64,000 nucleotides of DNA from AC-32 sp963754265 (GCA_963754265.1 CAVWFB010000009.1:141428-205427); one strand, 5' to 3'; shown: positions 9,923 to 20,376, counted from the stretch's first letter. The notes: generated from the letters alone by a model not told the origin. Program-made: numbers and translations.

Positions 9923-12301
9923 TCAGACCACGAGGTTGACCAGCTTGCCCGGCACGACGATCGCCTGGCGGATCTCCTTGCCGTCGAGCTGAGCCTGCAC
10001 TCGCGGCGACGCCGTCGCGCGGGCGATGAGCTCCGCCTCCGACTCCTCCACGGAGGCTTCCACCCGATCGCGCACCTTGCCGTTGACCTGGATCACGAGC
10101 TCGAAGGTCTCGCGCTCCAGCTGCGCCTCGTCGGCGACCGGCCACGGCTGCTCCCATAGGCGCTCGTGGCCCAGCTGCGACCACAGCTCCTCCGCGATGT
10201 GCGGCGCGTACGGCTGGATCAGCGACACCGCCGTCTCCGCCGCGAAGCGTGCTCCGGGCGCGGACGGGTTCCGTCCCAGCTCGTTCACGAGCTCCATCAC
10301 CGCGGCGATCGGCGTGTTGAAGACGAACCGCCGCCCGATGTCGTCGGTCACCCTCGCGATCGTCTCGTGGGCCTTGCGCACGAGCGGCCCGCCGTCGCCG
10401 CCTTCGGTCGCACCGGCTGCCTCACCGACGATCCGCCACAGCCGCCGCAGGAAGCGGCCGATCCCCTCGATGCCCTCCTCCGTCCAGTCCATGTCCTGAT
10501 CCGCCGGCCCGGCGAAGAGGATGTACAGGCGGATGGCGTCGGCCCCGTACATGTCGGCCAGCTGGTCGGGCGCGGTCACGTTCCCGCGCGACTTCGACAT
10601 CTTCGAGCCGCCCTGGCGAACCCAGCCCTGGTGGAAGAGCCGCTGGAAGGGCTCGCGGAAGCCCAGCATTCCCAGCTCGTTCAGCACCTTGACGAAGAAC
10701 CGCGAGTAGAGCAGGTGTCCGGTGGCGTGGTCGATCCCGCCCACGTACTGGTCGACCGGCAGCCAGAAGTCGACGAGCCAGCGCTCGAACGGCGCCTGGT
10801 CGTTGTGGGGGTCGACGTAGCGCAGGAAGTACCACGACGAGTCGACGAAGGTGTCCATCGTGTCGGCCTCGCGGACGCCCGGCCCGCCACAGCGCGGGCA
10901 GGGCACGTGGAGCCACTCCTCGTTCGAGGCCAGGGGCGGCTTGCCCTTCGGGCGGTAGTCCTCGACCTCCGGAAGCAGGACGGGCAGCTGCTCCTCGGGC
11001 ACCGGCACCACGCCGCACTCCTCGCAGTAGACGATCGGGATCGGGCAGCCCCAGTAGCGCTGGCGCGAGAATCCCCAGTCGCGCAGGCGGAAGCTGATCG
11101 CCGGCCGGCCGCGGGCCTGCTCGCCGAGCCACTCCACGATCGCCTTCTTGGCCTCGTCTGCCGGCAGGCGGTCGAACTGGCCCGAGTCGACCAGCTTGCC
11201 GTCCTCGTCGATCACCGTCACGACCGGCAGCCCGAACCGCTCCGCATATTCGCGGTCGCGCTCGTCGTGTCCGGGCACGGCCATGATCGCCCCGGTGCCG
11301 TACTCCATCAGCACGTAGTCGGCGACCCAGATCGGGATCGGCTCACCCGTCGCGGGATTGACCGCGTAGAAGCCGGTGAAGACGCCGGTCTTCTCCTCGG
11401 CCGCGGCCCGTACTTCGCCGCGCTTCGCCATCGATCTGCGCACGTACTCGCGCAGCTCGTCCGCGTTCGGCGAGCGCTCGACGAGCCGGTCGACCAGCGG
11501 ATGCTCCGGTGCGAGCACGCAGAACGTGGCGCCGAAAACCGTGTCGGGCCGGGTGGTGAAGACCGGGAGGTCGACGTCGAGCTCCTCGATCCGGAACAGC
11601 AGCTCGGCGCCTTCGGAGCGGCCGATCCAGTTGCGCTGGATCGTGATCGTCCGGTCGGGCCAATCCAGCAGCGCGTGGTCGTCCAGCAGCGCATCCGCGT
11701 AGGCGGTGATGCGGAAGAACCACTGCTCCATCTTGCGGGCCTCGACCTCGGCACCGCACCGCTCGCAGCGCCCGTCGATCACCTGCTCGTTCGCGAGCAC
11801 GGTCTGGTCGTTGGGACACCAGTTGACCGGAGCCTCCTTGCGGAATGCGAGGCCCCTCTCGAAGAACTTCAGGAAGAGCCACTGCGTCCAGTGGTAGTAC
11901 GCGGGATCGTGGGCGGCGATCACCCGGTCCCAGTCGATCGCCCACCCGAGGCGGCGCATCTGCCGCTGGATGTTGGCGATGTTGCGCTCCGTGATCTCGC
12001 GCGGGTTGCCCCCCTCCTTGATCGCGGCGTTCTCCGCCGGAAGGCCGAACGAGTCGTAGCCCATCGGGCGCAGGACGTTGAGGCCCTGACGGCGCTTGAA
12101 GTGGGTGACGACGTCTCCCAGCGTGTAGTTGAGGACGTGCCCCATGTGCAGGTTCCCCGAGGGGTACGGCAGCATCTCGAGCATGTAGAACTCGTCGCCC
12201 GGTTCCGCTCCCGGCTCGGGGTTCGCGACGTAGAAGGCCCGCGCGTCCTCCCAGACTCGCTGCCACTTCGCCTCGATCGTCTTCGGGTCGTACTTCTCCA
12301 A
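9923..12301 (-). CDS. leuS: Leucyl-tRNA synthetase
   Basis: LeuS charges tRNA-Leu. This class I synthetase has the HIGH-type motif GNLHMGHV (about residues 53-60), a zinc-like CPRCGG region, a CP1 editing domain with TTRPDTVFGATF, and KMSKS as GSKMSKSRGN. I chose TTG at 12301, which encodes the start of the family-typical LEKYDPKTIEAKWQ and follows a GGAGG 4 nt away. The ATG at 12331 lies in the loop of a terminator-like hairpin and is unlikely to be used. The product is 792 residues. The leader carries a Leu-containing mini-ORF and an intrinsic terminator, suggesting control by leucine charging. Confidence 0.96.
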   Translation of the reverse strand: MEKYDPKTIEAKWQRVWEDARAFYVANPEPGAEPGDEFYMLEMLPYPSGNLHMGHVLNYTLGDVVTHFKRRQGLNVLRPMGYDSFGLPAENAAIKEGGNPREITERNIANIQRQMRRLGWAIDWDRVIAAHDPAYYHWTQWLFLKFFERGLAFRKEAPVNWCPNDQTVLANEQVIDGRCERCGAEVEARKMEQWFFRITAYADALLDDHALLDWPDRTITIQRNWIGRSEGAELLFRIEELDVDLPVFTTRPDTVFGATFCVLAPEHPLVDRLVERSPNADELREYVRRSMAKRGEVRAAAEEKTGVFTGFYAVNPATGEPIPIWVADYVLMEYGTGAIMAVPGHDERDREYAERFGLPVVTVIDEDGKLVDSGQFDRLPADEAKKAIVEWLGEQARGRPAISFRLRDWGFSRQRYWGCPIPIVYCEECGVVPVPEEQLPVLLPEVEDYRPKGKPPLASNEEWLHVPCPRCGGPGVREADTMDTFVDSSWYFLRYVDPHNDQAPFERWLVDFWLPVDQYVGGIDHATGHLLYSRFFVKVLNELGMLGFREPFQRLFHQGWVRQGGSKMSKSRGNVTAPDQLADMYGADAIRLYILFAGPADQDMDWTEEGIEGIGRFLRRLWRIVGEAAGATEGGDGGPLVRKAHETIARVTDDIGRRFVFNTPIAAVMELVNELGRNPSAPGARFAAETAVSLIQPYAPHIAEELWSQLGHERLWEQPWPVADEAQLERETFELVIQVNGKVRDRVEASVEESEAELIARATASPRVQAQLDGKEIRQAIVVPGKLVNLVV

Positions 12302-12317
12302 CCTGCCTCCAGGTACG

Positions 12318-12340
12318 AAAAAGCCTCTCATGCGAGAGGC
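12318..12340 (-). terminator. Intrinsic terminator/attenuator in the leuS leader
   Basis: On the minus strand a perfect 7-bp stem (GCCTCTC / GAGAGGC) with loop GCAT is followed directly by TTTTT at 12322-12318. It lies 17 nt before the leuS TTG and after a short Leu-containing ORF, so premature termination before leuS is the natural reading. An upstream hairpin (GGAAGC 12371-12376 with GCTTCC 12345-12350) may be a competing structure. Confidence 0.65.
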
Positions 12341-12380
12341 CTGGGGAAGCCGCCGCGGCGCCGCCGCGTTGCTTCCTGCG

Positions 12381-12401
12381 CTACTCGAGAAGCTGCTTCA
12401 T
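12381..12401 (-). CDS. Putative leuS leader peptide (MKQLLE)
   Basis: The minus strand reads ATG AAG CAG CTT CTC GAG TAG, a six-residue ORF with two adjacent Leu codons. A second in-frame ATG lies immediately upstream (12404). A TAGAGT hexamer ends 8 nt before the ATG at 12401, so this ORF would be leaderless. The GCTTC inside the Leu codons can pair with GAAGC just downstream, and that same segment pairs with GCTTCC further on. This resembles the 1:2 versus 2:3 logic of amino-acid attenuators. Two Leu codons is a low number, so the function is an inference. Confidence 0.5.
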   Translation of the reverse strand: MKQLLE

Positions 12402-12409
12402 CATCCCGG

Positions 12410-12415
12410 ACTCTA
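12410..12415 (-). promoter_or_regulatory. Putative -10 element of the leuS leader transcript
   Basis: TAGAGT on the minus strand, preceded by TGC (extended -10 style), lies 8 nt before the leader ATG at 12401. The -35 region is poor. Confidence 0.45.
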
Positions 12416-12445
12416 GCACCCACCCCGTCGAAACAGGAGGCACGG

Positions 12446-12841
12446 ATGGCCGCGTACACGAAGGTGAATCTCAAGGAAGACGTCGACGACCAGGCTCCGA
12501 ACTTCGGCCTCGCTCCCGACCTCGAGGCCCGCATGGCACGCGTGCCGCTCGAGCTCGAGCACTCCGGGATCAGCTATCAGCGACTGGCGCCGAACTTCCG
12601 GGTTCCGTTCGGCCACCGGCACAAGACCCAGGAGGAGATCTACCTCGTCGTCAACGGGAGCATGCGGATCAAGCTCGAGGACGAGATCGTCGAGCTGAAG
12701 CAGTGGGATGCGGTGCGCGTCCCGAAGGAGACGACGCGTGGGTTCGAGTCCGGCTCCGAAGGCGTCGAGCTGATCGCGATCGGCGCGCCGCACACCGGCC
12801 CGGGGGACGCGGAGGTCGAGCAGGGGTGGTGGAGCGACTGA
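12446..12841 (+). CDS. Small cupin-domain protein
   Basis: A 131-residue single-domain cupin. Cupin motif 1 is readable around residue 58 as GHRHKTQEEIYLVVNG (two His and one Glu as likely metal ligands). Motif 2 is weaker (FESGSEGVELIAIGAP) and lacks an obvious fourth His, so metal binding is possible but not certain. The ATG at 12446 follows a perfect AGGAGG at 12435-12440. It diverges from leuS and precedes the EamA transporter gene by 34 bp. The substrate is unknown: such proteins act as small isomerases or dioxygenases, or simply bind ligands. Confidence 0.85.
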   Translation: MAAYTKVNLKEDVDDQAPNFGLAPDLEARMARVPLELEHSGISYQRLAPNFRVPFGHRHKTQEEIYLVVNGSMRIKLEDEIVELKQWDAVRVPKETTRGFESGSEGVELIAIGAPHTGPGDAEVEQGWWSD

Positions 12842-12862
12842 GGTGAGACTGCGGGGGGAAGC

Positions 12863-12868
12863 TAGGCT
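12863..12868 (+). promoter_or_regulatory. Putative leaderless -10 element of the EamA gene
   Basis: TAGGCT followed by exactly 7 nt and the ATG at 12876. The same hexamer and spacing recur at the sulfite-oxidase-family gene (minus strand, 30172-30177). Confidence 0.5.
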
Positions 12869-12875
12869 CACGCCG

Positions 12876-13802
12876 ATGGCCGGCCGCCTCGACAGGGTCC
12901 CCGGAATCGTGCTCGTCAGCCTCGCCGCGGCGATGTGGGGCCTCGACGGGCTGATCCGCAAGCCCCTCTCGGAGTCGACCTCCGCGTACACGATCGTCTT
13001 CGGCGAGCACGTCGTGCTCGTGCTGCTGACGCTGCCGCTACTGGTGGCCGCCTTCCGCTCGCTCTGGCGGGCCGGCTGGTCATACGTGGCCGCGGGAGTC
13101 GCCGTCGGTGCCGGCGCCTCCGCGATCGCGACGATCCTCTTCACCAAGGCCCTCTTGCACGGCGATTTCATCACCGTCGTCGTCCTGCAGAAGGTGCAGC
13201 CGCTGATCGCGGTCTTCGGCGCGTGGCTGGTGCTCAAGGAACAGCCTCGGCGCGGCTTCGCCTGGTTCCTGCTGCCGGCGCTTGCCGGCGTCTGGCTGAT
13301 CGCGCTGCCCCACCCGCTCGACCCGCACGCCCACGGGCTGACGCCGATCGTCGAAACACTCGTCGCCGCGGCGCTCTGGGGCATGGGCACCGTGTTCGGA
13401 CGGCTGCTGAGCCGCCGGCTCTCTTTCGACCACGTGTCGACGGTGCGCTTCGGCTTCGGCCTCATCGCCAGCGCCTGCGCCTTGCCGATCGTGGGCGCCG
13501 CCGCGTTCTCGAATGCGCATGACAGCTTCTGGATCGCGGTGCTCGCCATCGTCACGGGCTTCCTGGCCCTCGGGCTCTACTACTACGGGCTCCGGCGAAC
13601 GCCGGCGGTCCTGGCAGCCCTCGGCGAGCTGGCGTTCCCGGTCACCGCCGCGATCGTCGGGATCTACGTCTTCGACAGCTCGCTGCGCTGGACGCAGTGG
13701 CTCGGCGTCGCGATCACCGTGGGCGTGATCAGCTTCTTGCCGATCCGCCACCGCGAGATCGTGAGTGCGCCGGCGCCAGAGCCGGCACTCGCCAGCTCCT
13801 AG
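12876..13802 (+). CDS. EamA/DMT-family transporter
   Basis: A 308-residue polytopic membrane protein of the drug/metabolite transporter superfamily, with two EamA repeats (about residues 10-145 and 155-295). Markers include MWGLDGLIRKPL in the first repeat, LQKVQPLIAVFGAWLVLKE at the end of it, and ALGELAFPVTAAIVGIYVFD in the second. The ATG at 12876 is chosen because a TAGGCT hexamer lies 7 nt upstream and the hydrophobic region starts soon after. The substrate cannot be inferred. The TAG stop interlocks with that of livK on CTAG (13799-13802). Confidence 0.9.
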   Translation: MAGRLDRVPGIVLVSLAAAMWGLDGLIRKPLSESTSAYTIVFGEHVVLVLLTLPLLVAAFRSLWRAGWSYVAAGVAVGAGASAIATILFTKALLHGDFITVVVLQKVQPLIAVFGAWLVLKEQPRRGFAWFLLPALAGVWLIALPHPLDPHAHGLTPIVETLVAAALWGMGTVFGRLLSRRLSFDHVSTVRFGFGLIASACALPIVGAAAFSNAHDSFWIAVLAIVTGFLALGLYYYGLRRTPAVLAALGELAFPVTAAIVGIYVFDSSLRWTQWLGVAITVGVISFLPIRHREIVSAPAPEPALASS

Positions 13803-15007
13803 CGAACGCGGAACAATCCGCCGAAGACGACCCAGTGCCCGTTGTGGTAGCGCTCCAGCTTCGCCTGGTCGAGCGGAAAGTGGTCGGTCGCGCTCGTCTT
13901 GACGGTGACGCCCGGGAGCAGGAACGGGTCGTTCTTGATGTTCAGCCGCAGAGCCGCCTTCATGATGCTGTCCCGCGTCGGGTTCTTGCCCGCCTGCTTG
14001 AGCGTCGCGACGAACGTGTGCGCGGCCGACATGCCGTAGACCGCGTAGACGTCGTTCGGGTTTCCGCCCTTGTAGCGCTTCATGATCGAGCGGTAGAGCC
14101 TGATCCCGGGATCCTTCGCCCAGTGCGCGTCGGTCGGGTCCTTGAGGAAGACGATGCTGAGCGAGCCTTCGGTCTGCTTCTTGTTCGTCCCGTTGGTCGC
14201 GAGGCCCATGATGTTGGCCGCGCTCGAGACGGCGTTGACATACACCTTCGGCCGCCAGCCGAGCCTGCGCGCGTAGACGTAGGTCTGGATCGCGAACTTC
14301 GGCGTCGCGAACAGCATCAGCGTGCTCACCCGCGCGCCCTTGAGGCGCGCGACCTGTGACTGGACGTCCGGGTCGGTGACGTCGTAGTTCTGCTTCGAGA
14401 CGATCAGCTTCGCCTTCGAGCCGAGCCCGTTCGTCAAGCCCCTCAGCAGGTCCTTGCCGTAGTCGTCGTTCTGGTAGAGGACGCCGATGCGGGCCTTCGG
14501 GCTCGTCTTGGCGACATAGCGGCCGTAGATCGTGCCCTCGGCGCGATAGTTCGGCTGGTAGCCGATCGTCCAGGGGAACTGCTTGTAGTCCGTGCCCCAG
14601 GTGGTCGCACCGCTGGCCACGAAGAGCTGCGGCACCTTGATCGCGTTCAGGTACGGCCGCGTCGCCTGGTTCTGCTCGGTGCCGAGGCTGTTGAAGATCG
14701 CGAAGACCTTGTCCTGCTGGACGAGCTCGCGCGTCTGCTCGCTCGTCCTGGCCGGGTCGTAGCCGTCGTCCTTGTAGATGTACTTGATCTTGCGCTTGTT
14801 GACGCCGCCCTTCGAGTTGGCGTACTTGAAGTAGGCGGCTGCGCCACGGGCGACCGACTGATAGGCGGACGCCGAGCCCGTCAGGGGCGTCGTCCCGCCG
14901 ATCACGACCTCGGTCGAGGTGACTCCCGGCGTGGACGCTCCCGACGCGGCGGCGGCGATCCCCAGTGCGACCAACGACCCCAAAATGACGTGGACCCTGC
15001 TCTTCAT
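13799..15007 (-). CDS. livK: Branched-chain amino acid ABC transporter, substrate-binding protein
   Basis: A periplasmic/extracellular binding protein of the Leu/Ile/Val type (Peripla_BP_6 fold), 402 residues. A Sec signal peptide covers about residues 1-26 (MKSRVHVILGSLVALGIAAAASGAS). The mature part begins with GVTSTEVVIGGTTPLTGSASAY, the family N-terminal strand. No lipobox Cys is seen at the cleavage site. The ATG at 15007 lies 5 nt after the livM stop. It closes the livG-livF-livH-livM-livK block. The actual ligand could be amino acids, amides or urea-like compounds, since this family is broad. Confidence 0.92.
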   Translation of the reverse strand: MKSRVHVILGSLVALGIAAAASGASTPGVTSTEVVIGGTTPLTGSASAYQSVARGAAAYFKYANSKGGVNKRKIKYIYKDDGYDPARTSEQTRELVQQDKVFAIFNSLGTEQNQATRPYLNAIKVPQLFVASGATTWGTDYKQFPWTIGYQPNYRAEGTIYGRYVAKTSPKARIGVLYQNDDYGKDLLRGLTNGLGSKAKLIVSKQNYDVTDPDVQSQVARLKGARVSTLMLFATPKFAIQTYVYARRLGWRPKVYVNAVSSAANIMGLATNGTNKKQTEGSLSIVFLKDPTDAHWAKDPGIRLYRSIMKRYKGGNPNDVYAVYGMSAAHTFVATLKQAGKNPTRDSIMKAALRLNIKNDPFLLPGVTVKTSATDHFPLDQAKLERYHNGHWVVFGGLFRVR

Positions 15008-15012
15008 CCCCG

Positions 15013-16026
15013 TTAGGGACGAGTGTACAACCGGGTTGTTAGCGGCTCGGCGAGCCGGCGGAGCAGGCCGCCGGCGCCGCTCGGGAGCAGGATCATGACG
15101 AGGATGATGGCCGCGCCGTAGACGAAATCGGGCACGCCGGGCTTGCTCGAGACCCGCGTCGAGAGGTCCGGCAGGTACTGCACGAAGAGCGCGCCGAGCA
15201 CCATCCCGGGAAGCGAGCCGAGACCACCGACGACGGCGCCGACGAGGATCAGGATCGAGAGCAGGAACGTGAACGTCAGCGGATTGACGATCTCGTCCTG
15301 GATCGCGAGCAGCGCGCCGGCGACCCCCGCGTAGACGCCGCTGATCGCGAAGGCGAGCGTCTTGTAGCGGGCGAGGTTCACCCCGGCCGAAACGGCCGCG
15401 ACCTCGCTGTCCCTGACCGCCCGGAACAGCCGCCCGAGCCCGCCGCGGACGATCAGCCACATGATCAGGAAGCCGACCAGGCCGATCGCCCAGGTCAGGT
15501 AGTAGAGGAAGTGGTTCTGCGTCATCGAGTGCCCGAAGATCGTGACCGTGCCGCTGATCCCGGTCACCTGCTCTGGCGACGACTCGAGCAGGCGCAGGCC
15601 CTGGCCGCCGCCGGTGAGGCCGGAGAATTTCCGCAGCAGCGACGGCATCGCCACTGCGAACGCGAAGGTGGCGAGAGCCAGGTAGAGGCCGGAGAGGCGG
15701 AGCGCGGGCAGGCCGATCAGGAAGCCGACGACCCCGGCCGCGAGACCGGCGAGCGGGATCGTCCACACGTCCCGCCAGTGCTCGTGCACGACGAGCGCGG
15801 CCGTCGTGTAGCCGCCGATCGCCATCAAGGCGCCGTGCCCGAGCGAGATCTGGCCCGTGTAGCCGGTGAGCAGGTTCAGTCCGACGATCGCGATGAAGAA
15901 GACGCCAGCGTGCGCGAGGTCGCGGGAATGGAAGTCGCTGACGAAGATGGGCGCGACGAGGTAGACGAACACCGCCGCGGCGGCGATGAGCAACCAGAGC
16001 CCGACGCCGAGGGCGCGACGACCCAT
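15013..16026 (-). CDS. livM: Branched-chain amino acid ABC transporter, permease LivM
   Basis: The second permease of the liv-type importer, 337 residues with many hydrophobic segments. LivM hallmarks are present: LNLLTGYTGQISLGHGALMAIGGYT near the N-terminus and RDSEVAAVSAGVNLARYKTLAFAISGVYAG as the cytoplasmic coupling region. The ATG at 16026 shares one base with the livH stop (TGATG), showing tight translational coupling. It works with LivH in the membrane and is energised by LivF and LivG. Confidence 0.95.
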   Translation of the reverse strand: MGRRALGVGLWLLIAAAAVFVYLVAPIFVSDFHSRDLAHAGVFFIAIVGLNLLTGYTGQISLGHGALMAIGGYTTAALVVHEHWRDVWTIPLAGLAAGVVGFLIGLPALRLSGLYLALATFAFAVAMPSLLRKFSGLTGGGQGLRLLESSPEQVTGISGTVTIFGHSMTQNHFLYYLTWAIGLVGFLIMWLIVRGGLGRLFRAVRDSEVAAVSAGVNLARYKTLAFAISGVYAGVAGALLAIQDEIVNPLTFTFLLSILILVGAVVGGLGSLPGMVLGALFVQYLPDLSTRVSSKPGVPDFVYGAAIILVMILLPSGAGGLLRRLAEPLTTRLYTRP

Positions 16027-16928
16027 CAGACCCGCCTCACCGCCTCCCGGCCGAACAGGCCTGTCGGCCGAATGAGCAGCACGCCGAGGATGACGGCGAG
16101 GGCCACCGGCAGCCGCAGCTCCGTCCCGACCCAGTCGACGTAGGTCCCGATCAGGTTGACGAGGACTCCGAGCAACAGGCTTCCCACCACCGCGCCGAAG
16201 GGGCTGTCGATTCCGCCGAGGACGGCGCCCGCGAATGCGTACAGGAGCACCGGCTGCATCAGGTTCTGGTCGAAGCTCGCCAGGGCGGGCGCGGTCAGCA
16301 TTCCGGAGACCGCCCCCATCGCGGCCGCCAGGCCCCACCCGAGCGCGAGCATCCAGCTCACCCGGATGCCCAGCAGGCGGCTCGCCTCGGGGTTGACCGC
16401 CGCCGCCCGCGACGCCAGCCCGAGCTTGGTGAACCGGAAGAAGAGCCAGAACAGCCCGACGGCGCCAAGCGACACGGCGATCGTGCCGAGATCCTGGATC
16501 GAGAAGGCGACGCCGGCGACGTCGATCGGCCGGGTCGAGAAGGCGTTCGGCAGGCTGCGAACCTCCGGCGACCAGATCCAGCGTGCGGCGCCGTTGACGA
16601 CGAAGAACAGTCCCAGGGTGACGATCACCACCGTCAGCACCGGCGCGTCCTCGACGGGCCGGATGACCGCGCGCTCGACGAGGATCCCGCCCAGGAACGA
16701 GATCCCGATGGTGAGGGCGAACGCCGCCCAGTAGGAGAGCCCGTGGTGGACGAGCGACCAGGCGATGAAGGTCGAGAACATCGCCATCTCGCCCTGGGCG
16801 AAGTTGAGGACGCCGGTGGAGCGGTAGATCAGGACGAGCGCGAGCGCCAGCGTCGCCCAGACGCCGCCGGAGGCCAGGCCGACCACGATCTGCTGGGCAA
16901 GCTCGGTCCAGTCGAAGGCGAGGAGCAT
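16026..16928 (-). CDS. livH: Branched-chain amino acid ABC transporter, permease LivH
   Basis: The first permease of the importer, 300 residues. The family motif GVWATLALALVLIYRSTGVLNFAQGEMAMF is broken only by loop variation, and the coupling segment AAVNPEASRLLGIRVSWMLALGWGLAA is clear. The ATG at 16928 begins MLLAFDWTELAQQIVVGLASGG. A 98-bp gap containing a structured repeat separates it from livF upstream, so the two halves of the operon may be expressed at different levels. Confidence 0.95.
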   Translation of the reverse strand: MLLAFDWTELAQQIVVGLASGGVWATLALALVLIYRSTGVLNFAQGEMAMFSTFIAWSLVHHGLSYWAAFALTIGISFLGGILVERAVIRPVEDAPVLTVVIVTLGLFFVVNGAARWIWSPEVRSLPNAFSTRPIDVAGVAFSIQDLGTIAVSLGAVGLFWLFFRFTKLGLASRAAAVNPEASRLLGIRVSWMLALGWGLAAAMGAVSGMLTAPALASFDQNLMQPVLLYAFAGAVLGGIDSPFGAVVGSLLLGVLVNLIGTYVDWVGTELRLPVALAVILGVLLIRPTGLFGREAVRRV

Positions 16929-16942
16929 CAGTAGCCCAGTGA

Positions 16943-17013
16943 GCCGCCGCTCGCGGCGGCGCCGTCAGGACGCGCGGGCTTTGCCTGCGCGTCCGTCTGA
17001 AATGACCGGTCGA
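16943..17013 (-). repeat. Structured dispersed repeat, copy 1 (inverted relative to copy 2)
   Basis: The reverse complement of 16943-17013 matches 22329-22398 almost base for base through the first 23 nt (TCGACCGGTCATTTCAGACG onward), then through a GGAC...GCGCGTCC hairpin and a GGCGCC-rich hairpin. Copy 1 has the longer stem (GGACGCGC/GCGCGTCC). It occupies the livF-livH gap. There is no T-run, so it is not a simple terminator. Confidence 0.65.
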
Positions 17014-17026
17014 GACTCTCCATGGC

Positions 17027-17743
17027 TCAATAACCGAGGTAGGAGCGTCTGACGGACTCGTTGCGGCGCAGCTCGGCGCTCGAGCCCTCGACCGCGACCT
17101 TGCCGACCTCGAGCACGTACGCCCGTGACGAGGCCTCGAGCGCGAGCACGGCGTTCTGCTCGACGACGAGCACGGCCAGTCCCTCGCGCTCGTTCAGCTC
17201 GCCGACGATCTGGAAGATCTCGCTCACCACCATCGGCGCGAGCCCGAGCGACGGCTCGTCGAGCAGGACGAGCTTGGGTCGCAGCATCAGCGCCCGCGCG
17301 AGCGCGAGCATCTGCTGCTCGCCGCCGCTGAGCGTCCCGGCCGTCTGGCGCGCGCGGTCCTCGAGCCAGGGGAAGTACGAGAGCACGCGTTGCTCGTCCT
17401 CGCGGATGCCGGCCCGGTCGCGCCGCACGTACGCGCCGAGACGGAGGTTCTCGCGCACGCTCAGGTCCGTGAGCGTGCCTCGGCCTTCGGGCACATGGGC
17501 GATCCCGAGCCGCGCGACGGCCTCGGGCGGGCGGCGCGAGATGCGATTGCCGGCGAACACGATCTCGCCGCTTCTCTTCACGGTTCCCGAGACCGCCCGC
17601 AGTGTCGTCGTCTTGCCGGCGCCGTTGGCACCGAGGACCGCGACGACCTCGCCCTCCCCCACGGTCAGCGAAACGCCGTGGAGAGCCTTCACGGGCCCGT
17701 AGCGGGCCTCGACGTCGTCGAGCTGCAGCAGCGGCTCAGGCAT
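17027..17743 (-). CDS. livF: Branched-chain amino acid ABC transporter, ATP-binding protein LivF
   Basis: An ABC ATPase of 238 residues. It has Walker A GANGAGKTT (about 38-46), Q-loop region, signature LSGGEQQMLALARAL, Walker B LVLLDEP and the LivF-typical C-terminus ending VRRSYLGY. The HVPEGRGTLTDLSVRENLRLGA segment is diagnostic of LivF as opposed to LivG. It overlaps the end of livG by 8 bp, so the two are translationally coupled. It provides energy for import together with LivG. Confidence 0.95.
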   Translation of the reverse strand: MPEPLLQLDDVEARYGPVKALHGVSLTVGEGEVVAVLGANGAGKTTTLRAVSGTVKRSGEIVFAGNRISRRPPEAVARLGIAHVPEGRGTLTDLSVRENLRLGAYVRRDRAGIREDEQRVLSYFPWLEDRARQTAGTLSGGEQQMLALARALMLRPKLVLLDEPSLGLAPMVVSEIFQIVGELNEREGLAVLVVEQNAVLALEASSRAYVLEVGKVAVEGSSAELRRNESVRRSYLGY

Positions 17744-18440
17744 CCACCGCTCCCAGGTAGGCCTCGACCACGCCCTGGTCGCCCTGCACCTCGGCCGGTG
17801 TGCCGCTCGCGATCAGCCGGCCGAAGTCGAGCACGTGCACACGGTCGGCGATCCCCATGACGAGGCCCATGTGGTGCTCGACGAGCAGGATCGTGAGCTC
17901 GAGGTTCGCCTGCAGGAGCCGGATCAGGGAGCCGAGCTCGCCGACCTCCTCGTGGTTCAGCCCGCCGGCCGGCTCGTCGAGCAGAAGGAGCCGCGGCCCC
18001 GAGGCGAGCGCCCGGGCGAGCTCGACCCGCTTCTGTGTCCCGTAGGGCAGCTCGGCCGCCCGGCGGTGGGCGAGCCCGGCGAGGCCGGTGTAGCTCAGCA
18101 CCTCGCGCGCGCCGGGGCCGCGGCGGGCGTGCCTGCCGAGCAGCACGTGCTCGAGCACGGTCATCGACCCGAACAGCTCGACGTTCTGGAAGGTCCGGGC
18201 GATCCCGCGCTTGACGATCCGGTGCGGCGGGGTCCGCAGCAGCGTCGTGCCCTCGAAGGCGATCTCGCCGGCATCGGCCCCGTACACACGCGTGATCAGG
18301 TTGAACATCGTCGTCTTGCCGGCCCCGTTCGGGCCGATCAGTCCGACGATCTCGCCCTCCCCCACCTCGAAGGAGACGTCGTCGACGGCGACGATGCCGC
18401 CGAACCTGCGCCTCACGTGCTCGACCGTGAGCATCGCCAT
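17736..18440 (-). CDS. livG: Branched-chain amino acid ABC transporter, ATP-binding protein LivG
   Basis: An ABC ATPase of 234 residues. It has Walker A GPNGAGKTTMFN (about 37-48), the LivG-typical GIARTFQNVELFGSMTVLEHV, a degenerate signature (LPYGTQKRVELARAL), Walker B LLLLDEPAGGLN and the conserved VEHHM switch. The ATG at 18440 is preceded by a TAGAGT hexamer 9 nt away. It is the first gene of livGFHMK, so the promoter upstream probably serves the whole operon. Confidence 0.95.
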   Translation of the reverse strand: MAMLTVEHVRRRFGGIVAVDDVSFEVGEGEIVGLIGPNGAGKTTMFNLITRVYGADAGEIAFEGTTLLRTPPHRIVKRGIARTFQNVELFGSMTVLEHVLLGRHARRGPGAREVLSYTGLAGLAHRRAAELPYGTQKRVELARALASGPRLLLLDEPAGGLNHEEVGELGSLIRLLQANLELTILLVEHHMGLVMGIADRVHVLDFGRLIASGTPAEVQGDQGVVEAYLGAVDA

Positions 18441-18449
18441 CGGCGCTGG

Positions 18450-18476
18450 ACTCTACGGCGGACGCGGTCGGGCGGT

Positions 18477-18479
<3 letters not shown>
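18450..18479 (-). promoter_or_regulatory. Putative promoter of the livGFHMK operon
   Basis: On the minus strand TAGACC (18479-18474; four of six bases match TTGACA) and TAGAGT (18455-18450) are separated by 18 bp, and the livG ATG follows after 9 nt. The -35 overlaps the stop codon of the DUF255 gene. Confidence 0.5.
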
Positions 18480-20369
<1,890 letters not shown>

Positions 20370-20376
20370 GCCCGAC

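Noticed and set aside
12302..12331. ATG at 12331 as the leuS start
   Set aside because: It lies in the loop of the terminator-like hairpin, has no ribosome site, and adds residues not seen in LeuS proteins.
12310..12420. T-box riboswitch ahead of leuS
   Set aside because: The leader is too short and lacks the T-box antiterminator sequence and a specifier stem. A Leu-codon mini-ORF fits better.
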